A DNA stretch of 64,000 nt from an uncultured Bacteroidales bacterium. Lineage in GTDB: Bacteria; Bacteroidota; Bacteroidia; Bacteroidales; Paludibacteraceae. Positions within the stretch are counted from its first letter, which is position 1. The number at the start of each line of letters is the position of its first letter. Both the position numbers and the translations under genes were made by a program. This document shows positions 36,339 through 44,396 of this stretch, piece by piece. The stretch spans positions 54,844 to 118,843 of the forward strand of contig CAIUTB010000143.1 in assembly GCA_903901975.1 (NCBI GenBank), in the 5' to 3' direction. Below the pieces are notes generated by a model that saw nothing but the letters and a program-made list of their open reading frames with translations, was not told where the DNA came from and did not search any database.

Positions 36339-37652
36339 TTACAAAATTACTTTTCCTATACGATTTCCAACCCTTACAATCAGCACACCATTTGCTGGAG
36401 CTGATATGCTGTTTATCCCTTCCTTAGTAAGTTTATGAAGTAATTTTTGACCAACAGAACTGTAAACATCAAGTGATTCACCTTCATTTGCAGAGAAATT
36501 TATCTTGCCATTATACACCGTAACATTTAATAAAGATAAAACAGGAATCACCGTTGTAGGTCCATTATTTTGACCAATTATTGAACGTGAAAGATCAAAA
36601 GCACCGGTACTAGCCATAGTTAAAGTTGCTGAATGATTAGTTCCTGTAATCGGCTTATAGGTAATTGTGACAGAGGTGTTTGGAACACTACCTCCAGTTT
36701 GGGTAACACTATACTGAGATAAACTAAACAAATTTGCATTTGGACCAGATAGTGAAAGCCCTAAATCAGTTGTCAGATTTACGGCACTTACATTAATTAT
36801 TTGTGAAACTTGACTTCCGTCATTCGAAACCAATAGAGGAGTAGTGACGTCGGTAACGGTTAAAGTTGGCGCAGCTGTAACATTTAAAGTAAATGTTGCT
36901 AGGCTACTACAATAAGGGCTTACAGCTGCCTGATTTGCAGTAATAATTGTTGATCCGATTCCAGCAAGCGTAACTTCACCAGTATTAGTATTAACAGAAG
37001 CTACATTAGTTGCAGAACTTGAATAAGTAATTGCACCGGTGCTTAATGTGGTTGGAGTCTGGGTAAAATTTACATCTCCGATAATTTTAGAAATTGTTGG
37101 GCTGGAGAATGAGATATTTGAAGCTGTGCAGGTTGAATAAGTAATTTCAATAGCTTTTAAATAAAGAGCTTTGGAAGAGCTTTGTGTCCAGTTGATAACA
37201 ATACTACCTACACCATAGCCTGTAAAATCGTATACTGCGCTGGTAGAAGTTAAAGTGGCAGTTGTTGCACCGCTCGTAGTAAATGCTGTTCCTCCTACAG
37301 TTATCCCAACAGTTCCAGCAATACTACTAGCTCCTGAAGTTGTAACTTTTATATCGGTTATAGTTCCTAAAATACCATTTGTAGTTAGTGTTAACGGATT
37401 TGCAGGACTACCGGAAGATCCAAATTGTTGTCCTTTAGAAGGTGTATTATTGGTATCATATCCGAAATAGCCAGTACCTGCTTTCCACGTTGCAGCTGCA
37501 GTCCATGTGAGTCCTGTTAAAGTTTGATCACCTACAGCCGTCCATGTAGAAGCCGAAATGGTGTGAGTGTAAGTGTCAGCCTGCAAATTAGCAGATAAAA
37601 ATAAAATTGAGATTAAGATAATAAACAATTTTAATGATAGAAGTATTCTCAT
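36339..37652 (-). CDS. Secreted surface protein with Ig-like (Big2-type) domain and T9SS-type C-terminus
   Basis: The 437-residue protein has a signal peptide (residues 1-25, ending SANLQA). It then has a beta-rich N-terminal domain (TYTHTISASTWTAVGDQ, later AVYDFTGYGVGSIVINW) and a Big2-like repeat (YSSSATNVASVNTNTGEVT). An abnormal-spindle-like Ig domain follows (VSAVNLTTDLGLSLSG). The C-terminus (INFSANEGESLDVYSSVG to APANGVLIVRVG) resembles the T9SS type A sorting domain. It is Thr/Ser/Gly-rich and has few charges, as in adhesins or substrate-binding surface proteins. ATG 37652 is used rather than 37715 because it starts the signal peptide. Function is unknown. Confidence 0.75.
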   Translation of the reverse strand: MRILLSLKLFIILISILFLSANLQADTYTHTISASTWTAVGDQTLTGLTWTAAATWKAGTGYFGYDTNNTPSKGQQFGSSGSPANPLTLTTNGILGTITDIKVTTSGASSIAGTVGITVGGTAFTTSGATTATLTSTSAVYDFTGYGVGSIVINWTQSSSKALYLKAIEITYSTCTASNISFSSPTISKIIGDVNFTQTPTTLSTGAITYSSSATNVASVNTNTGEVTLAGIGSTIITANQAAVSPYCSSLATFTLNVTAAPTLTVTDVTTPLLVSNDGSQVSQIINVSAVNLTTDLGLSLSGPNANLFSLSQYSVTQTGGSVPNTSVTITYKPITGTNHSATLTMASTGAFDLSRSIIGQNNGPTTVIPVLSLLNVTVYNGKINFSANEGESLDVYSSVGQKLLHKLTKEGINSISAPANGVLIVRVGNRIGKVIL

Positions 37653-38157
37653 AATGAACTTATGTTTAAATAAATAATTGATTTTTAATGAAAATTTATA
37701 AGCTAAAAAAAGCATTTAATGGATTCCAAATTTGAAATGATAACAACAAAGATAGTATAAAAATTCAAAAAAACTTATATTCTTTATTTCGATAAACTAT
37801 AATTGTCAATTTATTTGCAAAGTTTAAGGATATTATTATAATGTTATTACAAAACAAAAAAGTGGACTTAAAACCCAATTTCCTTCAAAGTTCCTGTTTA
37901 TTTATTTTGCTATAATCAAGCAATTTAGGATGATTGAAGAAAATTCAAATGGAAATTATGAGTTGAATATACATTTTCAATGTAATTCATTAAGAAAATA
38001 GCAAATAAAACAGTTGATTTTGCAAAATAATAGCTATTTTTGCAAACTTTTTCGACAATATATTCATATCTAAGTCTTTCGGATTGCTCTAATCAACGCA
38101 ATCTAACTTACTTAGATATAGAAATAATTACAAACTCTCAAAAATAATATCAAGAAA
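37653..38157. other. Divergent intergenic region, AT-rich
   Basis: This 505-base stretch separates the 36339 gene from the decarboxylase gene. I see no supported ORF or RNA gene. It contains the decarboxylase promoter (38014-38042) and a leader of about 110 bases. Confidence 0.7.
38014..38042 (+). promoter_or_regulatory. Promoter of the arginine-decarboxylase-like gene
   Basis: TTG at 38014-38016 and TATTTTTG at 38035-38042 are separated by 18 bases, giving a leader of about 110 bases. Confidence 0.6.
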
Positions 38158-39549
38158 ATGAAAAACAAATATATAGATCTGATTGAACAAAGTTTTGAAT
38201 TTCCTAATGATGAGTTTAATGTTATTGAGAATGAACTGGAATGGTGTGGTATACCATTAATGGATATTATTAAGCAATACGGTACGCCACTACGTATCTC
38301 TTACCTTCCTAAGATTGCCGAAAACATTCAGAAAGCACGTCGAATGTTTAATGTGGCAATGGCAAAAGTAGATTATGACGGCGATTACAATTATTGCTAT
38401 TGTACCAAGAGTTCACACTTTTCGTTTGTACTGGAAGAGGTACTAAAGCATGGTGTACATATTGAAACATCATCTGCATTCGATATCAATATATTAGAGT
38501 CATTGCACGAACAAGGATTAATTAAACCTGAAACATTTGTTGTATGTAACGGATTTAAACGTCCCCAATATGTTGAAAACATTCAAAACCTAATGCGTCT
38601 TGGTTTTACAAACGTCATACCTATATTGGACAATAAATTTGAACTCGACTTATTTCTAAAGGATTTTGACATCAAGTTCAACGTGGGTATCCGCATTGCT
38701 GCTGAAGAAGAACCGAAGTTTGACTTCTATACTTCCCGATTAGGTGTCAGATACAACGACATTATTCCATATTATATGAAGCACATTGCGAATAACCCAC
38801 AGGTTGAATTAAAAATGCTTCATTTCTTTATCAACACGGGCGTGAAAGACACTGCTTATTACTGGAATGAACTAAATAAGGCAGTAAACCTCTATTGTGA
38901 ATTAAAAAAGAAATGTCCGACACTAGACAGTTTGAACATTGGCGGCGGATTTCCTATTCAGACTCACTTAGACATGGTGTACGATTACGAATATATGGCT
39001 GAGGAGATCGTAGCACAGATTAAAACGATATGTACACAAAACGGAGTACCTGAGCCACATATATTTACCGAGTTTGGATCGTATACGGTTGGCGAAAGTG
39101 GCGCCATGCTTTACTCCATTGTGAACCAAAAGAAACAAAATGACCGGGAATTATGGAATATGATAGACAGTTCGTTTATGACAACCTTACCTGATACGTG
39201 GGCTATTAATCAACGATATGTTTTTTTGGCCTGCAATAACTGGGATTCGGAATATGAACGGGTGAACTTAGGTGGATTGACCTGTGATAGTGAAGATTTC
39301 TATAATGCTGAGGTGCATTCAAATGCTGTGTTTTTGCCTAAAATGCATGAAGACCGTGAGCAATATATAGGCTTTTTCCATACCGGAGCTTATCAGGAAT
39401 CGTTAAGTGGATTCGGGGGTATACAGCATTGTCTGATTCCAGCACCAAAACTAGTTATTATTGACAAAGATGAAGATGGTGAATACTTTACTAAACTGTT
39501 TGCAAAAGAGCAAAGCTATAAATCGATGTTGAAGATTTTGGGATATTGA
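38158..39549 (+). CDS. Arginine-decarboxylase-like fold III PLP enzyme
   Basis: The 463-residue protein has the alanine-racemase-like barrel of fold III decarboxylases. The PLP lysine is Lys84 in YCYCTKSSHFSF, and NIGGGFPIQTH binds the phosphate. C-terminal CNNWDSEYERVNLGGLTCDSEDF carries the cysteine-containing motif CDSxD. It is much shorter than the roughly 630-residue SpeA of E. coli and lacks its insert. Related Bacteroidota proteins are annotated arginine decarboxylase, which would make agmatine for polyamine synthesis. Ornithine, lysine or diaminopimelate as substrate is not excluded. It is convergent with the acyltransferase paralogs. Confidence 0.8.
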   Translation: MKNKYIDLIEQSFEFPNDEFNVIENELEWCGIPLMDIIKQYGTPLRISYLPKIAENIQKARRMFNVAMAKVDYDGDYNYCYCTKSSHFSFVLEEVLKHGVHIETSSAFDINILESLHEQGLIKPETFVVCNGFKRPQYVENIQNLMRLGFTNVIPILDNKFELDLFLKDFDIKFNVGIRIAAEEEPKFDFYTSRLGVRYNDIIPYYMKHIANNPQVELKMLHFFINTGVKDTAYYWNELNKAVNLYCELKKKCPTLDSLNIGGGFPIQTHLDMVYDYEYMAEEIVAQIKTICTQNGVPEPHIFTEFGSYTVGESGAMLYSIVNQKKQNDRELWNMIDSSFMTTLPDTWAINQRYVFLACNNWDSEYERVNLGGLTCDSEDFYNAEVHSNAVFLPKMHEDREQYIGFFHTGAYQESLSGFGGIQHCLIPAPKLVIIDKDEDGEYFTKLFAKEQSYKSMLKILGY

Positions 39550-39582
39550 TTTATATTGAACGTAAAGAAAGTTTATAAACAA

Positions 39583-40500
39583 TTATAGATTAATACGTTT
39601 CTTACCAACGCCTTCATCAATATTTACTTTTTCGGGAACTGATAATAATACCGAAGGATCTGACAGAATTTTATTCAGGATACGCATAGAGGATGCATAG
39701 TAAAATCCATCACAAATGCGTTCGTCAAGTACGAATTTTAATTGAATACTTTTGTGCGATTTCATATCACCATTATGATCGATAGTGTGACGGCGGGATT
39801 TTTTTCCCATAGCTACAAACATGCTACAGGTACCAAATTCGTACAAATGATGATAGATTGACTCAACTCCAATTGAGCCAATATTTGTCAGGAAAATACT
39901 TGAATGCCACGGACTGGCTTTATTAATAAACTTGGGCATCAAACCCACCTTATCAAGATTTAGCAACATAAAAACCACAAAACGCAACAGAAATTCAGGT
40001 AAAATCCCCAGAATTTTAGAGATTGTATCCGATGAGTTTTGTTGACCTTGCTTCTGATTATTTTCTTGTTCGTGACGGGTTTTTCGAACAATATCCTGTA
40101 AGGTATCAGTGGGTAGAAAGTAGGGTTTTATAAGCGTCTCTTCGCCTTCGTCGGATAACGATCGTTTTACAGCAATAGAGAAATTGACATGATTACGTGA
40201 GAAAATCTTATTCCATATCACAAAACGATTCAAATGCGGACGCTGTGAAATAAGCCGAACCAACGATGCCATTATCACATGCATAACCGACAAATCGGGG
40301 ATATCTTCTTTATGTACTTTGATAAAGGCTTCTATATGGTCAATATCAACTTTTTCCTCGAAGAAATTCTGTGCATCCATACGCGTACGTAGGAAATAAG
40401 GTATAACCGAGAAAACAGCATCTACTTTTTTTACGCGCCATCCATCATAACGGTCGCCAAAACTCCATCGAAAATATTTCAGTTGATTCAGTTCGTTCAT
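39583..40500 (-). CDS. E2-like acyltransferase paralog A with Glu in place of catalytic His
   Basis: The 305-residue protein has only the catalytic domain of 2-oxoacid dehydrogenase E2 or chloramphenicol acetyltransferase. It has no lipoyl or subunit-binding domain. Recognisable blocks are SFGDRYDGWRVKKVD, LVRLISQRPHLNRFVIWNKIF and SSIFLTNIGSIGVESIYHHLYEFGTC. The family motif HxxxDG reads ERICDG, with Glu260 at the His position and DG intact at 264-265. Family members use that His as general base, so activity may be changed or lost. ATG 40500 is chosen over 40548 because alignment with the neighbouring paralog B starts there. Substrate is unknown. Confidence 0.8.
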   Translation of the reverse strand: MNELNQLKYFRWSFGDRYDGWRVKKVDAVFSVIPYFLRTRMDAQNFFEEKVDIDHIEAFIKVHKEDIPDLSVMHVIMASLVRLISQRPHLNRFVIWNKIFSRNHVNFSIAVKRSLSDEGEETLIKPYFLPTDTLQDIVRKTRHEQENNQKQGQQNSSDTISKILGILPEFLLRFVVFMLLNLDKVGLMPKFINKASPWHSSIFLTNIGSIGVESIYHHLYEFGTCSMFVAMGKKSRRHTIDHNGDMKSHKSIQLKFVLDERICDGFYYASSMRILNKILSDPSVLLSVPEKVNIDEGVGKKRINL

Positions 40501-40606
40501 ATTATCAGATTTAAAATTAGTCCTGCCAAAGATACACTTTCTTTTCAAATATGAAACATATGCCTCTGGTTGGAGGGGATTCTCAAATTAAGCAGGAATT
40601 CAAACT

Positions 40607-41524
40607 TTATGTTTCAATACGTTTTTTTCCGACTCCATCGTCAATAATTACAGTTTCAGGAGGAAGCAATAGTGCGGAAGGATTGGCAAGGATCTTTTCA
40701 AGCAACCGTATAGCTGAAGCATAATAAAAACCATCGCAAATGCGTTCGTCAAGGACAAATTTCAACTCTATGGTCTTCATTGTTTTTATAGTTCCATCAT
40801 TATTTACAACTTTCTTGCTACTTTTCTTTCCCATTGATGCAAAAGCGCTACATGTACCGAATTCGTATAGATGATGGTAGATGGATTCAATTCCTATGGA
40901 CCCAAGATTAGTAAGGAAAACACTGGTATGAAAGGGGCTGGCTTCGAAAAACAATTTTGGCATCAAACCGATTCTGTCAAGTTGTTTTATAGAAAAAATA
41001 ACCGAACGCAGTAAAAAATCGGGTAGATAACCCATGAATTTGGAAATGGCATCCGAAGAATTTTCCTGGCCTACCTGCTGATTATTCTGTAATTCCTGAT
41101 TCGTTTTCCGAACAACATCCTGTAAGCTGTCGGTTGGCAAATAATATGGTTTGATAACTGTTTCCTCACCGTCAATAGTCATGGAACGCTTTATGGCAAT
41201 GGAAAAACTAACATGATTTCGAGCGAAAATCTTATTCCAGACAATGAAACGGTTCAGATAGGGTCGTTGCGAGATAAGCCGTATCAGGGAGGCAATCACA
41301 ACATCCATAATTGACAATCCGGGCATTTCTTTCTTATGTTCACGTACAAAGTTTTCGATGCTGTCAATAGGAATTTTTACGGCAAAGAACACTTCTGAGT
41401 CAGTTCGTTTTGGGAGAATAAACGGAACTACCGAAAAAAGAGCATCTACTTTTCTGACGCGCCATCCATCATAACGGTCACCAACACTCCAACCATAATA
41501 TTTTAGTTTGTCTTCTTTATTCAT
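40607..41524 (-). CDS. E2-like acyltransferase paralog B with Glu in place of catalytic His
   Basis: This 305-residue paralog of the gene 106 bases downstream aligns without gaps over nearly all its length. It shares SVGDRYDGWRVRKVDALFS, LIRLISQRPYLNRF and FLTNLGSIGIESIYHHLYEFGTC. It also has ERICDG at residues 260-265 in place of HxxxDG. The GAA codon at 40745-40747 is unambiguous. It lacks lipoyl and binding domains. The two genes arose by tandem duplication and have kept the same changed motif, which suggests selection rather than decay. A promoter lies immediately upstream at 41545-41573. recQ precedes it on the same strand. Confidence 0.8.
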   Translation of the reverse strand: MNKEDKLKYYGWSVGDRYDGWRVRKVDALFSVVPFILPKRTDSEVFFAVKIPIDSIENFVREHKKEMPGLSIMDVVIASLIRLISQRPYLNRFIVWNKIFARNHVSFSIAIKRSMTIDGEETVIKPYYLPTDSLQDVVRKTNQELQNNQQVGQENSSDAISKFMGYLPDFLLRSVIFSIKQLDRIGLMPKLFFEASPFHTSVFLTNLGSIGIESIYHHLYEFGTCSAFASMGKKSSKKVVNNDGTIKTMKTIELKFVLDERICDGFYYASAIRLLEKILANPSALLLPPETVIIDDGVGKKRIET

Positions 41525-41544
41525 GTATTATAAATTTTGAACTT

Positions 41545-41573
41545 CAAAGTTAGAAAAATTCCAGTATATACAA
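41545..41573 (-). promoter_or_regulatory. Promoter of the acyltransferase pair
   Basis: On the minus strand TTG (41571-41573) and TAACTTTG (41545-41552) are 18 bases apart. It lies between the recQ stop and the paralog B start. Confidence 0.55.
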
Positions 41574-41584
41574 GTAATAAAGCC

Positions 41585-43483
41585 TTATTTTAGCATTAAT
41601 TTCATTGATTTGTTTTCAATGATTTGATCGTTATCCAACATAAACCGAACAACTTCAATCACTTTCGATTCTTTGAACTTTGTTTTCTTAATCACGGAAT
41701 TAACTGTTAACTCCCCGGATTTCAAAACTAGATGTATAGCTTGTCGAATCGTTTCAAACTCATTGGTTGATACCTGCAACTCCCTTTTTTTCAGGCAAAT
41801 ATCACATTTTCCACAAGAACTGGTTTCTTTTTCGCCAAAATATGCAAGCAAGATCTGGCTACGGCAAATATTCTCTTCCTGAGCATAATCTAACACGCTT
41901 TTCACCCTCGAAATATAGCGTTCACGTCGATCTTCGTAGGTTTCTTTGGTAAAAACAACTCTATTTGTAGCTTCCCGCTCACGCACAAAAGTGAGAAATG
42001 GTGTCTTTTTTCGGGGGATATATTGAATTATCCGGTCTTTGGCCAGACCAACTAGCTGTTCATAAATTTTGTCATGCGTCCATTCCAAGCGTTTAGCCAA
42101 GGTATCTTCATTAATCGAAGCCAAATCGGTAAATAGTCCGGTGTAGGAACGAAGTAGAATGTGCATTAGTTTTTCCTGTTCGGGCGAGTGTTTTTGCTTG
42201 TATAAATCATCTTTCCCAACCGTAAAAAGTACACGTGAAGAACTGTCCTGTTCGTCGGTAAGCTCAATGTATCCGGCTTGTTGAAGTATTTTCAGACAAT
42301 TAAAACTTATCAAAATCGGCAATTTAAATTTGATGCAGAAATCGGCAATATCGAAAGCAAAAACAGCATCCAGTCCAGAGCCAACGCCAATCTGAAAATA
42401 ATTTCCTAAGGCTTCGTACACTTTCACCACCATTTCCTTTCCGGGAAATGTGTCTGAAACACGTTTACGCATTTTTACCGCATCACCATTGTTGTAAAGC
42501 AAAACGGCATAGGCTTTTTTCTCATCACGCCCTGCCCTACCCGCTTCCTGAAAATATGCTTCCAGCGAATCGGGTAAATCCAAATGCACCACCGTGCGAA
42601 CTTCGGCTTTATCAATGCCCATTCCAAAGGCATTGGTTGAAACAATTACCCGTGTTTCGTCCGATTTCCAACGGGCTTGTTTAGCATCTTTGGTTTCGTT
42701 TTTCAATCCGGCATGAAAATTTTCGGCGGAAATGCCGTTGAGATTCAAAAAATCGGCCACTTCTTTGGTTTTCTTCCTGTTACGGACATACACCACCGAC
42801 GTTCCCGGAACACTATTCAATATTTTCAACAGATTTTCATCCTTATTCTCCACCGTTCGCACCACATACGCCAGATTGAAACGATGGAAACTTTTTTGAA
42901 ACAGATTGGGTTCTTTAAACTGTAATTGAGTCTGAATATCGACTACCACTTCAGGTGTGGCGGTAGCGGTAAGTGCCAGTACAGGTACATCGGGCAGCAA
43001 TTCTCTGATATCGGCAATGCGTAAGTAAGATGGTCGAAAATCATAACCCCACTGTGAAATACAATGCGATTCGTCAACGGCAATCATGCATACTTTCGTC
43101 TGTTTGATTTTCTCTATAAAAATGGGCGTTGCCAATCGTTCGGGCGAAACATACAGAAACTTGTAAGCTTCGAACACGGCATTATCGAGCGTCATCAAAA
43201 TATCATTATGAGTCATACCCGAAAAAATGGCAGCTGCTGCAATTCCTCTTGTTTTCAGGTTCTCCACCTGATCCTTCATCAAAGCAATAAGTGGTGTAAC
43301 CACTATGCAAAGCCCTTCCATAGCCATAGTGGGCACCTGAAAAGTCAACGACTTTCCACCACCGGTTGGCATTAACCCAAGTGTATCCTTACCCGCTGCG
43401 ATGCTGCGGATAATATCAGCCTGAAGTGGACGAAACTCGTCGTAACCCCAGTATTGCTTGAGTATTTGAAGGTATTGTTGCAT
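41585..43483 (-). CDS. recQ: ATP-dependent DNA helicase RecQ
   Basis: The 632-residue helicase unwinds DNA 3' to 5' in recombination and repair. It has motif I GLMPTGGGKSLTFQ near residue 38, DESH (VDESHCISQWGYDFRPSY), TATATP, NAFGMGIDKAEV and the arginine-finger region QEAGRAGRD. The zinc-binding subdomain after it holds Cys residues in EENICRSQILLAYF and SSCGKCDICLKKREL. The C-terminal winged helix is short and no HRDC domain is present, so this is the short RecQ form. A degenerate repeat lies just upstream of the start. Confidence 0.94.
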   Translation of the reverse strand: MQQYLQILKQYWGYDEFRPLQADIIRSIAAGKDTLGLMPTGGGKSLTFQVPTMAMEGLCIVVTPLIALMKDQVENLKTRGIAAAAIFSGMTHNDILMTLDNAVFEAYKFLYVSPERLATPIFIEKIKQTKVCMIAVDESHCISQWGYDFRPSYLRIADIRELLPDVPVLALTATATPEVVVDIQTQLQFKEPNLFQKSFHRFNLAYVVRTVENKDENLLKILNSVPGTSVVYVRNRKKTKEVADFLNLNGISAENFHAGLKNETKDAKQARWKSDETRVIVSTNAFGMGIDKAEVRTVVHLDLPDSLEAYFQEAGRAGRDEKKAYAVLLYNNGDAVKMRKRVSDTFPGKEMVVKVYEALGNYFQIGVGSGLDAVFAFDIADFCIKFKLPILISFNCLKILQQAGYIELTDEQDSSSRVLFTVGKDDLYKQKHSPEQEKLMHILLRSYTGLFTDLASINEDTLAKRLEWTHDKIYEQLVGLAKDRIIQYIPRKKTPFLTFVREREATNRVVFTKETYEDRRERYISRVKSVLDYAQEENICRSQILLAYFGEKETSSCGKCDICLKKRELQVSTNEFETIRQAIHLVLKSGELTVNSVIKKTKFKESKVIEVVRFMLDNDQIIENKSMKLMLK

Positions 43484-43490
43484 GTTGTTT

Positions 43491-43516
43491 AACCACTAAG
43501 GCACTAAGAACACAAA
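43491..43516. repeat. Short intergenic repeat with CACTAAG units
   Basis: The tract reads ACCACTAAG followed by GCACTAAG and then AACACAAAC. It is one of the short-period intergenic tracts. Confidence 0.5.
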
Positions 43517-43571
43517 CGTCACGTAATTTATGTAGTTTGAAAACAAAAATACGAATAAGAATTGGAATGAG

Positions 43572-44246
43572 TTATTGTAATTTAAAAGATATTGGCAATG
43601 TGTACCAAACCGCTACATTTTCTCCGTTTTGTTTGCCGGGAATGAATTTTGGAAGGAGTTTTATTACACGGACTGCTTCTTTATCGCAATCTGAGAATAA
43701 TGAACGTATAACCTCCACTCTGTCAACTTGTCCGGTTTTTGAAACTACAAAGCGAACAATAACTCTACCTTGTATCCTGTTTTGTTGAGCATTAACAGGA
43801 TATTTAATATTCCTACAAATAAAATTTAATAATCCTGTTTCGCCACCAGGAAACTGTGGCATTTGTTGAACAACCTGATATATTTTTTCATCATTTTCTT
43901 CAGTTGGTTTAATTTCAATAAGATCAGCCTCTCTCTTTTTAGTTTTTATCAAAATCACACCATATTTTGCATTTTCTCCATATTTTGCAACCAGATCAGC
44001 AACTTTATTTATTGAATCGGGTTTCATTACGCTTAGTGATTCAATGTTTTTTGCCTCAATGCTAGATAAATCAAAATCGGATGCTAAAATTTTGTCATCA
44101 AGAACTTTAACCGCTTTATTGATGTCCTGATTTGAAGAACTAGAAGTTTGAGCATTTACTGAAGTAGTAACTGTAATAAGCGATATTATCGCTATACAAA
44201 GCGTTTTTTTTGTTTTTGAAAATTGATTTTTCATTTTGGATTTCAT
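43572..44246 (-). CDS. TonB C-terminal-domain protein with signal peptide
   Basis: The 224-residue protein ends in a TonB C-terminal domain (about 135-224). It begins FPGGETGLLNFICRNIKYPVN and continues GRVIVRFVVSKTGQVDRVEVIRS and WYTLPISFKL. Its N-terminal hydrophobic stretch (about 15-33) ends VNAQTSSSS, which looks like a cleavable signal peptide rather than a TonB membrane anchor. No proline-rich spacer is seen. A central segment (YGENAKYGVILIKTKKR) resembles the plug-like DUF found in Bacteroidota receptors. No ExbBD gene is near. It may be a periplasmic or secreted TonB-domain protein. An alternative start is the Met at residue 5. Confidence 0.8.
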   Translation of the reverse strand: MKSKMKNQFSKTKKTLCIAIISLITVTTSVNAQTSSSSNQDINKAVKVLDDKILASDFDLSSIEAKNIESLSVMKPDSINKVADLVAKYGENAKYGVILIKTKKREADLIEIKPTEENDEKIYQVVQQMPQFPGGETGLLNFICRNIKYPVNAQQNRIQGRVIVRFVVSKTGQVDRVEVIRSLFSDCDKEAVRVIKLLPKFIPGKQNGENVAVWYTLPISFKLQ

Positions 44247-44396
44247 TTAAGTATAAACGATTATTTTAACCCAACAAAAATACAAAAAATCATTAACAAA
44301 CCAACTCTTGAAGAAAATTGTTTTATAAATTTAATGCACTAAATTACTTCTAGCAATAAAAATCGTATTTTTGCAGCAATTAATAACAACACGATT

